Assembly: GCF_000422505.1 (NCBI RefSeq)
Contig: NZ_KE383865.1
Span: forward strand, 96,726-160,725
Direction: 5' to 3'
DNA: 64,000 nt
DNA from: Paenibacillus pinihumi DSM 23905 = JCM 16419
GTDB lineage: Bacteria; Bacillota; Bacilli; Paenibacillales; Paenibacillaceae
Made by a program: the position numbers and the translations under genes. Below are positions 17,965 to 26,140 of the stretch, in pieces. Each line of letters opens with the position of its first letter. Position 1 is the first letter of the stretch. The notes below the pieces were generated by a model. That model saw nothing but the letters and a program-made list of their open reading frames with translations. It was not told the origin of the DNA and made no database searches.

Positions 17965-19020
17965 TTAATCAATCAAAGCAGCTTGCCGTTTATAATGGTC
18001 TTCTAAAACTAAACAAGCCATCGCTTCTACTACGGGTACAATTCTGGGGCAAATACAAGGATCATGTCTTCCTTTGGTTACAATTACGGTTTCTTCACCA
18101 AGAATTGTCGTCGTATGTTGTGGAACCGAAATGGAGGACGTTGGCTTCACTGCTATTCTAAATATAATATCTTCACCTGTACTGATTCCCCCAATGACGC
18201 CCCCGGAGTGATTCGTTATAAATCCGTCTTGATTCATTTGATCATTGTGTTCACTGCCTAACATTTTAGCTGCCGCAAATCCGGCCCCGAATTCGATCCC
18301 TTTAACAGCACCAATGGATAACATTGCTTTGGCTAATTCAGCATCAAGCTTATCAAATGCGGGCTCTCCAAGTCCGGGATTAACCCCTCTTATGATACAT
18401 TCAACGACTCCACCACAGCTGTCTCCAATTTCTGCGAGTGCTTCAATTTTTTCCACCATTTTTGTTGCGGCTTCCGGATCACAAGCTCTTACAGGATTAT
18501 TTTCAATCACTTTCTCATCGAATGTATCGCATTTAATGCCACCAATTTCTGTTGTATAAGCGAGGATAGAAACACCTCTTTGTTCAAGCAGTTTCCGTGC
18601 AACTGCTCCTGCTGCGACTCTGGCAGCCGTTTCTCTGCCTGAAGCTCTGCCGCTCCCCCTGTGATCCCGAATGCCATATTTCTTAAGGTAAGTAAAGTCT
18701 GCATGGCCAGGGCGAAAAGATTTTTCTATATCGTCATAGGCTTCAGGTCTCATATCTGTATTAAATAAAATAATGCATAGAGGAGTGCCTGTAGTTTTAC
18801 CGTTAAACATTCCAGAAATAATATTGATTTTATCGTATTCTTTTCGGGGCGAAGTTACCGATGATTGCCCGGGTTTCCTGCGATCCATCTGATCTTGGAT
18901 ATATTTTTCCTCTATCTCTACACCAGGTGTCACTCCGTCAATGATTACACCTACAGCTTCACCATGAGATTCTCCAAAGGTTGAAATTTTAAATCTTTCT
19001 CCAAAAAAATTACCTGGCAT
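17965..19020 (-). CDS. aroC: Chorismate synthase
   Basis: Converts EPSP to chorismate using reduced FMN, the last shikimate step. 351 aa. Family signatures are present: FGESHG at the N-terminus, HRGSGRASGRETAARVAAGA in the middle, and SEHND, NHSGGVIGGIS and IAVKPTSS towards the end. Base composition is visibly more AT-rich than the surroundings, and it stands alone without other aro genes. It is divergent from a LysR-type regulator 109 bp away, which has the same low GC. The pair interrupts the zapA to mutS2 interval, so it is probably horizontally acquired and possibly a second, specialised chorismate synthase. The ATG is preceded by AGGGGGT. Confidence 0.93.
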   Translation of the reverse strand: MPGNFFGERFKISTFGESHGEAVGVIIDGVTPGVEIEEKYIQDQMDRRKPGQSSVTSPRKEYDKINIISGMFNGKTTGTPLCIILFNTDMRPEAYDDIEKSFRPGHADFTYLKKYGIRDHRGSGRASGRETAARVAAGAVARKLLEQRGVSILAYTTEIGGIKCDTFDEKVIENNPVRACDPEAATKMVEKIEALAEIGDSCGGVVECIIRGVNPGLGEPAFDKLDAELAKAMLSIGAVKGIEFGAGFAAAKMLGSEHNDQMNQDGFITNHSGGVIGGISTGEDIIFRIAVKPTSSISVPQHTTTILGEETVIVTKGRHDPCICPRIVPVVEAMACLVLEDHYKRQAALID

Positions 19021-19129
19021 TTATATACCCCCTAAAATAATATTGCTCTTACTTTTAGTGTAGCGGTATAATTGTTATAAATGAAATTGAATTTTTTTAA
19101 ACTTGTTATAGAGAGGATTTATATCAGAA

Positions 19130-20017
19130 ATGCATATTAATGCTGAATGGTATCGGGTATTTTTGGTTGTATCGAAAATAGAAAATTTATCACGGTCAGC
19201 TGAAAAGCTGCATATGACCCAGCCGTCCGTTAGTTATATTATTAAACAATTAGAGGAGAGCCTCGGTATTGCATTATTTGAAAGATTATCAAAAGGCGTT
19301 CGGTTGACTCAAGAAGGCAAAATGTTGGCTGAATACGTTGAAAAGGCATTTCAGCAACTCTTCGTAGCTGAAAGTCAGATCCATCTGCTGAAGCAATATA
19401 AGCTGGGGGATGTGCGCATAGGGGCTAATGGAGCCATAATTAAAGATGTTGTACTGCCTATTTTAGATGAGTTTCATAACCAATATCCTGATATCCGAAT
19501 TCGGTTATTGCAAGATAAGACGAAAGCTATCATTGACTTTATTAAAGAAGGAACTTTGGATGCAGGGTTTGTCTATCTTCCGGTTAAAGAGCCGGAGCTG
19601 GCCATCACACCGCTTAAAGAGGTTCACAACTGTTTTGTTGTAGGGCGTAATTTTTTTGAATTATCAAAACAACCAATAACAACGGACAGATTGGCTCAAA
19701 TCCCTCTTCTTTTATTGTCATCCGGCAGCACTACAAGAAGTGTCCTGGAAGGGTGGTTTGCTTCCCAGGGCTATAGCATAAAAGCTGATTTTGAACTTAA
19801 TAGTTTGGATATGTTGATAGAGTTTGCAAAAAGAGGATATGGGGCTGCTTTTGTACCAGAGTCATTTATTCAAGACGAAATAGAACTGGGGAAATTAGCG
19901 AAGCTGGACACGCTAAAGCCACTGCCAATACAAACATTGGGAATGGTGACCAGGAATAAAACTACATTCACTTCTGATATATTTACCAAGATGTTTTTGA
20001 ATGCTTACGCAGAATAA
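19130..20017 (+). CDS. LysR-family transcriptional regulator
   Basis: 295 aa. The N-terminal winged helix-turn-helix occupies about residues 1-60 (SRSAEKLHMTQPSVSYIIKQLE is the recognition region, split here by its turn). An effector-binding periplasmic-type domain runs from about 90 to 290. GAGAGGA precedes the ATG. It is divergent from aroC, the classical arrangement for a LysR protein controlling its neighbour. The 109-bp gap contains the small palindrome ATAATTGTTAT near 19070. By-eye GC is about 37 percent on one 60-base line, well below the region. Effector is unknown; an aromatic-pathway metabolite would be a reasonable guess from context only. Confidence 0.88.
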   Translation: MHINAEWYRVFLVVSKIENLSRSAEKLHMTQPSVSYIIKQLEESLGIALFERLSKGVRLTQEGKMLAEYVEKAFQQLFVAESQIHLLKQYKLGDVRIGANGAIIKDVVLPILDEFHNQYPDIRIRLLQDKTKAIIDFIKEGTLDAGFVYLPVKEPELAITPLKEVHNCFVVGRNFFELSKQPITTDRLAQIPLLLLSSGSTTRSVLEGWFASQGYSIKADFELNSLDMLIEFAKRGYGAAFVPESFIQDEIELGKLAKLDTLKPLPIQTLGMVTRNKTTFTSDIFTKMFLNAYAE

Positions 20018-20132
20018 AACTATGAAGAATAATTTTTATAATTAAATGTTCCCCTGATAAAAAGTCAGGTTATGGTATATTAAGGGTAGATCCATGTTAT
20101 AACGGCAGGAAAGCATCTATTCGCATAAACAT

Positions 20133-20165
20133 AAAAAACCTGCGGCTAGTTCACTTAGCCGCAGG
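20133..20165 (-). terminator. Rho-independent terminator of the CuA lipoprotein gene
   Basis: Minus strand: CCTGCGGCTA pairs with TAGCCGCAGG (20139-20148 and 20156-20165), followed by TTTTTT (20133-20138). Confidence 0.9.
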
Positions 20166-20184
20166 ACAGCATCAAATAGATATG

Positions 20185-20568
20185 TTATTCAACGACAAGC
20201 GTTGCTTTCATATTGCCATGGCCTGATCCGCAAGGAATGTTACAGTGAATTTCATAGGTGCCTGCATCATTAATGGTTACGGTTTGCGGTTTGTTTTGCG
20301 TGACCTGAAGGTTCAGATTGGAAATTTCAATGCCATGAGTACCGGAATTGTTTTTCAGGCTGATTGTAACAGGTTCGCCCTTTTTAATGCGATATTCCTT
20401 TTGATCAAATGCATAGTTTTTGGCAGAGATTACAACGGATTGGCCTGCTGTGTCTCCGGCGCCCGCTCCTGCAGAAGTATTGGCCGGCTCCTGCGTTTTG
20501 CTGCCGCAGGCAGCGAGTATGAGCAGCATGGCAATAACCGTTGTGAAGAACAGAAACTTTTTATTCAT
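20185..20568 (-). CDS. Stand-alone CuA-type cupredoxin lipoprotein
   Basis: 127 aa lipoprotein with lipobox ILAAC (Cys21) and a low-complexity Ala/Gly linker to about residue 43. A single cupredoxin domain follows. The metal ligands match a binuclear CuA site, as in cytochrome oxidase subunit II or nitrous oxide reductase: an upstream His in GTHGIEI, then CNIPCGSGHGNM, that is C-x3-C-x3-H-x2-M. There is no transmembrane hairpin and no oxidase subunit beside it, so it is not a normal CoxB. It probably shuttles electrons or copper outside the membrane. AGGAGG is 10 bases before the ATG. It is monocistronic with its own terminator. Confidence 0.85.
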   Translation of the reverse strand: MNKKFLFFTTVIAMLLILAACGSKTQEPANTSAGAGAGDTAGQSVVISAKNYAFDQKEYRIKKGEPVTISLKNNSGTHGIEISNLNLQVTQNKPQTVTINDAGTYEIHCNIPCGSGHGNMKATLVVE

Positions 20569-20725
20569 GGATCGTAATCCTCCTGTGCAAATAGTAAAAT
20601 TTTTCTACCTTATTTGATTGTACTTCTTTTTTTCGGGTCTTGCAGTGACAAACTGTTGAAGTTAATTTGAACAAATCATGAACATTAAGTATTATTACAT
20701 GCGGCATATTCAGAGAATTATGTGT

Positions 20726-20761
20726 AAAGAGCCTTTATCGCAAAGGACAAAGGCTCTTTTT
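20726..20761. terminator. Hairpin terminator, possibly bidirectional
   Basis: AAAGAGCCTTT (20726-20736) pairs with AAAGGCTCTTT (20749-20759). The better T-run is on the plus strand, but the nearest gene end is the minus-strand membrane protein gene at 20784, so it may serve both directions. Confidence 0.7.
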
Positions 20762-20783
20762 GCTGCACTTTTTAAGTCTGATT

Positions 20784-21140
20784 TTAGGTACGTCTGCGTC
20801 CCGCTTCGTAAGGTGTGCTGACCGGAATGAACAGGTCAATAATCCCGATAACCAGAGCAGCAAGCACAGCGCCCAGCAACGATACAGCAACACCGCCTAC
20901 AATAAACTGCGCAACCCAGATCACAAGCGCACTGGCAATGAAGCCGACGATCCCGCGGCCGAAGGGAGTAACCTTCTTGCCGAAAATGCCTTCAACTACC
21001 CAGCCCAGAGCAGCGATAACAAGAGCTAGGAAAAAAGCGCTCCAAAAGCCGCCGACACTAAAACCGGGAACAATAAAGCCAACAACCATCAGCACAAGAG
21101 CTGATACGATAAATCGAACGACATGTCCAAGAAAATTCAT
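20784..21140 (-). CDS. Small four-helix membrane protein of the phage-holin IV / YvlD family
   Basis: 118 aa with four hydrophobic segments, Gly-rich between helices (VVGFIVPGFSVGGFWSAFF, ALGWVVEGIFGKKVTPFG). The pattern matches the PF04020 family, which carries a phage holin name but occurs as an ordinary chromosomal membrane protein, such as YvlD in Bacillus, linked to envelope stress operons. No phage genes are nearby. AGGAGG lies 11 bases upstream of the ATG. It is divergent from mutS2. Confidence 0.8.
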   Translation of the reverse strand: MNFLGHVVRFIVSALVLMVVGFIVPGFSVGGFWSAFFLALVIAALGWVVEGIFGKKVTPFGRGIVGFIASALVIWVAQFIVGGVAVSLLGAVLAALVIGIIDLFIPVSTPYEAGRRRT

Positions 21141-21288
21141 AGTTCTGATGACCTCCTACATTGGTTGATGTGCTTGGTTAATACTATTCCCTCACAACAG
21201 GGAATCATTCGTGGATGTGATTGCCTGTTGTCATGGCGCTGGCATCATTCATCCGTTATAATAAAAGCTGAGAGGAGTTGTGCTCGTT

Positions 21289-23652
21289 TTGAACGAAAAA
21301 ATACTGACTACCCTTGAATATTCCAAAATTATAAATAGGCTGAGCGCCCATGCGGCTACTGCTCTCGGGAAGGCTGTTGTGGAAGCGCTCCAGCCAAGCC
21401 CTGATCTTGAAGAAGTCAAAACCTCACTACAGGCTACAGATGAAGCGTATAAAGCCGACCGGCTGAAAGGAAGCGCACCGTTCGGCGGTATTACCGATAT
21501 TGCGCCTGCTTTGCAGCGGGCAAGAATAGGCGGGACGCTGAGTCCTGCCGAGTTGTTGGCGGTATCGATGACTGCCCGCGGCTCCAGAAGGGTCAAGCGC
21601 CACATTGAAACCCTGCATGAGGATGACCCGATTCCTTTGCTGTACTCACTGGCTGATCAGCTTAGTGAAGCCAAAGATCTGGAGAAGCAAATTGATGCCT
21701 GTATCGACGAGCAGGCAGAGGTCATGGATAGCGCCAGTACCGAGCTGGCAGCGATCCGCCGCGAGCTGAAAAACGGGGAATCCCGCATCCGAGAGAAGCT
21801 GGAGCAGATGATCCGTTCTTCCTCCGTGCAGAAGATGCTGCAGGATTCTCTGATTACGCTGCGCAATGACCGTTATGTTATTCCGGTTAAATCCGAGTAC
21901 CGTTCCCACTTTGGCGGTATTGTCCATGATCAGTCCGGTTCCGGCGCGACGCTGTTCATTGAACCGGAAGCGATGGTGGCGATGAATAACAAGCTGCGTG
22001 AGCTTAAGGTTGCCGAAACACGGGAGATTGAGAAGATTTTGCAAAAGCTGACGGCTGCAGTGGCGGATTACGGGCCGGATTTGCTGATTGATCTGGATCT
22101 GCTCGGCAAGCTGGACTTTGCCTTTGCCAAAGCGCGCTACGCGCATGGCATGAAAGCGACAATCCCGCGGATGAACGACAGAGGATTCCTGAAAATCAAG
22201 CGTGGCAGACATCCGCTGCTTGATCCGGCTGCCGTTGTCCCGCTTGATGTAGAGCTGGGCAATTCCTTCACGGGCATTATTGTGACCGGACCGAATACCG
22301 GGGGGAAAACGGTCTCTCTTAAGACAATCGGCCTGCTGAGCCTGATGGCAATGTCGGGATTATTCGTTCCGGCAGAGGACGGAACGCAATTATGCGTCTT
22401 TGATGCGATCTATGCGGATATCGGGGATGAGCAGAGCATTGAGCAGAGCCTCAGTACGTTCTCCAGCCACCTGACCAATATTATCCGCATTCTAAGTTCA
22501 ATGACGCCAAAAAGCCTTGTGCTGCTTGATGAGCTTGGAGCGGGTACGGATCCTGCGGAAGGTTCTGCGCTTGCGATTGCCATTCTTGAGCATATGCATC
22601 AAACGGGCTGCCGTCTTGTAGCGACTACGCACTACAGTGAGCTTAAGGCTTATGCTTATAACCGCAAAGGCGTTATTAATGCCAGCATGGAGTTCGATGT
22701 CCAGACGCTCAGTCCGACATACCGGCTCTTGGTCGGTGTTCCCGGGCGAAGCAATGCGTTCGCGATTGCTGAACGCCTCGGACTGTCACGAAAAATTATT
22801 GACCATGCCCGCGGTGAGGTCAGCGAGGAAGACATGCGGGTAGAAAATATGATCGCTTCACTTGAGGAAGACCGTCTGGGAGCTGAAGCCGAGCGGAATA
22901 CGGCTGAAGCATTGCGCCGTGAGCTGGAAGAGCAGCGCAGGAAGTTCGAGGAACAGCGCGAACGCTTCGATCAGCAGAGGGACCGGATGCTCGTCAAAGC
23001 CCAGGAGGAAGCGAAAGAAGCTGTCGCCAAAGCGAAGCGCGAAGCCGAGCAAATTATTGCCGATTTGCGCAAGCTGGCTCAAGAGGAAGGGGCATCGGTC
23101 AAGGAGCATAAACTGATCGAAGCACGGCGCAAGCTGGACCAAGCCGAGCCTCAGCTCAAAAAGCAGGGCAACAGTAAGCCTGCCCAGACTAAAGCCCCGC
23201 AGAAGATCGAAGCAGGCGACGAAGTTATGGTTTATAGCCTGAATCAGAAAGGGCATGTCGTAGAAATTACCGGCGGCGATGCTTTTGTGCAGCTCGGTAT
23301 TATGAAAATGAAAGTTAGCCTGAACGATCTGGAGCTGATTAAGCAGGCCCCTGCCAAGCAGCAGCAACCGAAACAGGCGGCGAGTCTGAAGCGGACCCGC
23401 GATGATCAGGTTCGTGCTGAGCTTGATTTGCGTGGTGCAAATGTTGAAGAGGCTATTATGGAGATTGACCGTTTTCTCGATGAGGCTTTCCTGTCCAATA
23501 TGGGTCAGGTTTATATCATCCATGGTAAAGGAACGGGTGTGCTCCGGACCGGAGTCACTGATTTTTTACGCAAGCACAGACATGTTAAAAGCCACCGCTT
23601 GGGCAATTACAATGAGGGCGGAGCCGGTGTAACGGTAGCTGAGCTCGAATAA
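21289..23652 (+). CDS. mutS2: MutS2 (ribosome-associated / recombination-regulating MutS homologue)
   Basis: 787 aa from the TTG at 21289 (MNEKILTTLEYSKI, which aligns with the usual MutS2 N-terminus). AGGAG at 21273-21277 is 11 bases upstream, whereas the GTG at 21280 sits only two bases from it. A core/clamp region precedes the ATPase with Walker A GPNTGGKT at about 333 and Walker B LVLLDELGAGTD at about 410. A charged coiled coil (about 515-640) and a KOW-like segment follow. The C-terminal Smr nuclease domain (about 706-787) contains ELDLRG and IHGKGTG. The family splits collided ribosomes or suppresses recombination. It heads the downstream gene run. cvpA and polX, which precede it in Bacillus, are absent here. 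Confidence 0.95.
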   Translation: MNEKILTTLEYSKIINRLSAHAATALGKAVVEALQPSPDLEEVKTSLQATDEAYKADRLKGSAPFGGITDIAPALQRARIGGTLSPAELLAVSMTARGSRRVKRHIETLHEDDPIPLLYSLADQLSEAKDLEKQIDACIDEQAEVMDSASTELAAIRRELKNGESRIREKLEQMIRSSSVQKMLQDSLITLRNDRYVIPVKSEYRSHFGGIVHDQSGSGATLFIEPEAMVAMNNKLRELKVAETREIEKILQKLTAAVADYGPDLLIDLDLLGKLDFAFAKARYAHGMKATIPRMNDRGFLKIKRGRHPLLDPAAVVPLDVELGNSFTGIIVTGPNTGGKTVSLKTIGLLSLMAMSGLFVPAEDGTQLCVFDAIYADIGDEQSIEQSLSTFSSHLTNIIRILSSMTPKSLVLLDELGAGTDPAEGSALAIAILEHMHQTGCRLVATTHYSELKAYAYNRKGVINASMEFDVQTLSPTYRLLVGVPGRSNAFAIAERLGLSRKIIDHARGEVSEEDMRVENMIASLEEDRLGAEAERNTAEALRRELEEQRRKFEEQRERFDQQRDRMLVKAQEEAKEAVAKAKREAEQIIADLRKLAQEEGASVKEHKLIEARRKLDQAEPQLKKQGNSKPAQTKAPQKIEAGDEVMVYSLNQKGHVVEITGGDAFVQLGIMKMKVSLNDLELIKQAPAKQQQPKQAASLKRTRDDQVRAELDLRGANVEEAIMEIDRFLDEAFLSNMGQVYIIHGKGTGVLRTGVTDFLRKHRHVKSHRLGNYNEGGAGVTVAELE

Positions 23653-23663
23653 GGAGGGAAAAC

Positions 23664-24083
23664 ATGCAACGTGAGGTGGACTGGCTGCTTGACAACCCTT
23701 ATACTGCTACACTTGCGTTTGTATCGGTTGCTGTTTTGGCCTTGATCTTTTGCCTGTTTTGTTTTGAGCTGGTGACCCGCTACAATTGCTGGAATGAAAT
23801 CAAAAATGGCAATGTAGCGGTTGCCATGGCGACAGGCGGGAAAATTTTCGGCATCTGCAATGTGTTCCGATTCTCAATCGAGGCTAATGATACCGTATAT
23901 CAGAGCATGATTTGGGCGTTATTCGGCTTTGCCATTCTGCTGGCTGCTTACTTTTTGTTTGAGTTTCTGACTCCCGTATTTAAAATTGACGAGGAAATCA
24001 AAAATGACAATCGTGCTGTGGGACTCATTGCAATGATTATTTCGGTTTCCTTGTCTTATCTTATCGGAGCAACCATTGTTTAA
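23664..24083 (+). CDS. DUF350 family membrane protein
   Basis: 139 aa with four hydrophobic helices arranged as two repeated pairs. The cytosolic turns carry WNEIKNGNVAVAMATGGKIFG and KIDEEIKNDNRAVGLIAM, the repeated [DE]EIKxxNxAVA-type motif of DUF350. Function is unknown; the family is often found beside polyamine-synthase-like genes, but none is here. AAGGAGG is just before the ATG, 11 bases after the mutS2 stop, so it is co-transcribed with it. Confidence 0.85.
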   Translation: MQREVDWLLDNPYTATLAFVSVAVLALIFCLFCFELVTRYNCWNEIKNGNVAVAMATGGKIFGICNVFRFSIEANDTVYQSMIWALFGFAILLAAYFLFEFLTPVFKIDEEIKNDNRAVGLIAMIISVSLSYLIGATIV

Positions 24084-24147
24084 GAATTAACCATTAGCTA
24101 TATCTGCAGATGATGAATGCTTTTTCCGTACTGGAGGTATGCAGGCA

Positions 24148-24222
24148 ATGAAATATTTATGGGGAACGTTATTTGCGCTCGCTGTGCTTTTTGTTGTACT
24201 GGGCGTATTGTACTTATTATGA
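24148..24222 (+). CDS. 24-residue single-helix membrane peptide
   Basis: A short frame encoding MKYLWGTLFALAVLFVVLGV plus LYLL, essentially one membrane helix. GGAGGT at 24133-24138 is nine bases upstream of the ATG, a perfect spacing; an earlier in-frame ATG (24139) abuts the Shine-Dalgarno and is unlikely. It sits between the DUF350 gene and the zinc-ribbon gene in the same direction. It could be a small partner of the DUF350 protein. Confidence comes only from ribosome site, hydrophobicity and position. Confidence 0.6.
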   Translation: MKYLWGTLFALAVLFVVLGVLYLL

Positions 24223-24237
24223 GAGGGGCTGTAACTT

Positions 24238-24759
24238 GTGACTGAATCAACTGTATGTCCCTGGTGCCAGACGGAGATTGTCTGGGATGAGGAACTGGGA
24301 CCGGAAAAGCATTGCCCTCATTGTGACAATGAGCTTGAAGGATATCGTACGATCAGCTTGAACCTGGATGATGAAGAGGGTGAGCTGGAAGAGAACTTGG
24401 GCAGGCAGGAGAACTCCTATCTGGATGAAGAGGAAGAGGAGGAAGAGCCGGATCAGCGCCGTTCGCCCCATCAGGCCATTTTGGCGCTGGAAGACCATGT
24501 TCAGCAACTGCTTTCCGAGCAGGAAGAGATGCCGGAATGTCCAAGCTGCCGGGAGTATATGATTGAAACCGGGCGGCAAAAAGTTGGCAGCAGTACAGGC
24601 TTCGAGTCTCGCGAGACCAAAGATTCAGCCAAGCCGTTGCTGAATAACCCGTTCGAAATGGTATGGTACGTATGCCCTTCCTGTTTTGAAACCAAGAGCC
24701 GGCTGTCTTATGCCGATCAGCATTTCTTTGCCCAAAGGCTGAGTGAAGCCGCCGAATAA
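24238..24759 (+). CDS. Zinc-ribbon protein of unknown function
   Basis: 173 aa from a GTG start. Two pairs of CxxC knuckles near the N-terminus (CPWC, CPHC) form one probable zinc ribbon. A strongly acidic stretch of consecutive Glu lies around residues 60-75. A second pair (CPSC at about 100 and CPSC near 145) forms another. No catalytic motif was recognised. It may be a small adaptor or nucleic-acid-contacting protein. GAGAGGGG precedes the start, and it lies 15 bp after the 24-residue peptide gene. Confidence 0.75.
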   Translation: MTESTVCPWCQTEIVWDEELGPEKHCPHCDNELEGYRTISLNLDDEEGELEENLGRQENSYLDEEEEEEEPDQRRSPHQAILALEDHVQQLLSEQEEMPECPSCREYMIETGRQKVGSSTGFESRETKDSAKPLLNNPFEMVWYVCPSCFETKSRLSYADQHFFAQRLSEAAE

Positions 24760-24849
24760 AAAGCGGCTGGTAATCAATGTACAGCATTTCCCCTTTCTCT
24801 TTTGGGAACCTTATGGAAGAGTTTTTCCAGAGGGCAGGAGGGAAATAGT

Positions 24850-26139
24850 GTGGAACGTACCAAATCGGTTTGGCAGGCGCCTTTCAATAAGGATGCCGGG
24901 AAGTTAGCAGATACCTTTGACGGCGAAAGAAGCCTGAAAAGGAAGCACGGATCATTGGACAAGCAGGCAGCGCTGCTGCTTGCTGTCCAGGCGCTGTTTG
25001 CGGTTGCCAACGCATTGTCCGGAACTTTCGTGCCGGTCTATCTGTGGAAGGCGAGCCAGTCCTTTATGGTAATCGGCTGGTTTACCCTGTTTCAACATTT
25101 CATATCCGGCGTAACGTGCTGGCTTGCAGGCAAGTGGGTCAAGGAAGGCAACAAAATGAACAGCCTTCGCACAGGTGTCGTTCTGTCGGGTATCTTTTAT
25201 TTGGCGGTGTTACTGCTTGGTCAGGCAGCCAAGGCCTATGTCATCCCGCTTGGCATTATTAACGGGCTGGCATCGGGTTTTTTTTGGCTTGCTTACAATG
25301 TTGTTTATTTTGAGATTACGGAGCCGGATAACCGTGACCGCTTCAATGGCTGGGCAGGCTTGCTCGTATCCGGATCTGGGATCATTGCTCCCTGGATTTC
25401 CGGTGTGCTGATTACGGCCTTTGCAGGGAACCGCGGATATCAGATTATCTTTACGGTGTCGCTGATTGTATTCGCCATGGCGGCGGTTATCAGCTTCTTT
25501 CTAAAAAAACGTAAAACGACAGGCGCCTACGATTGGTCTCACGCCTGGCGCAACATCAAGGACCGCAGGCTGCCCTGGCGGAATGTATTTTTTGCCTTGA
25601 TGGCGCAGGGGCTTCGTGAAGGAGTCTTTATGTTCTTGGTCGGTCTTATGGTATATATTGCAACGACGAATGAACGCAAACTGGGCGACTTTACATTATG
25701 GACCTCATTGGTCGGCCTTATTGCCTTCTGGCTGATTGGACGCTGGATGAAACGGGAATGGCGCAAGCAGGCAATGCTGGTTGGCGTTATTATGATGGTG
25801 ATCGTTATCATTCCGCTGCTGTGGAAATTGAATTATACAACCTTGCTCTGGTTCGGGATCGGAACAGCTTTATTTATTCCTCTCTATTCCATCCCCATGA
25901 CCTCCTCAGTATTCGATATGATCGGCCAGTCGGAAGAAAGTGCGCTTCAGCGGGAAGAATATGTCATTTTACGCGAGCTTGGGCTTGTGCTTGGCAGAAT
26001 GCTGAGTCTCGCGATATACCTGCTGGTTATGTCTTGGACCACCTCGCCCCAGGCGATGGTTTGGCTGCTGCTTGGGGTTGGAGCCGCACCGCTGATCGGC
26101 TGGTGGCTTATGAAGGATAAATTACAAAGGGTGAGTTAA
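24850..26139 (+). CDS. MFS transporter
   Basis: 429 aa major facilitator with about 12 hydrophobic helices starting near residue 37. The cytosolic loop between helices 2 and 3 holds GKWVKEGNKMNSLRTG. The midpoint loop is basic (FFLKKRKTTGAYDWSHAWRN region). I chose GTG 24850 because GGAGGG lies seven bases upstream; longer in-frame starts have no such signal. It starts with a soluble N-terminal arm of about 35 residues, longer than usual. Substrate is unknown. Its stop is adjacent to the cysteine synthase start, suggesting co-transcription. Confidence 0.85.
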   Translation: MERTKSVWQAPFNKDAGKLADTFDGERSLKRKHGSLDKQAALLLAVQALFAVANALSGTFVPVYLWKASQSFMVIGWFTLFQHFISGVTCWLAGKWVKEGNKMNSLRTGVVLSGIFYLAVLLLGQAAKAYVIPLGIINGLASGFFWLAYNVVYFEITEPDNRDRFNGWAGLLVSGSGIIAPWISGVLITAFAGNRGYQIIFTVSLIVFAMAAVISFFLKKRKTTGAYDWSHAWRNIKDRRLPWRNVFFALMAQGLREGVFMFLVGLMVYIATTNERKLGDFTLWTSLVGLIAFWLIGRWMKREWRKQAMLVGVIMMVIVIIPLLWKLNYTTLLWFGIGTALFIPLYSIPMTSSVFDMIGQSEESALQREEYVILRELGLVLGRMLSLAIYLLVMSWTTSPQAMVWLLLGVGAAPLIGWWLMKDKLQRVS

Positions 26140-26140
26140 T

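Noticed and set aside
20784-21140. Prophage remnant suggested by the holin family name
   Set aside because: The family is a common chromosomal membrane protein, and no phage genes are nearby.
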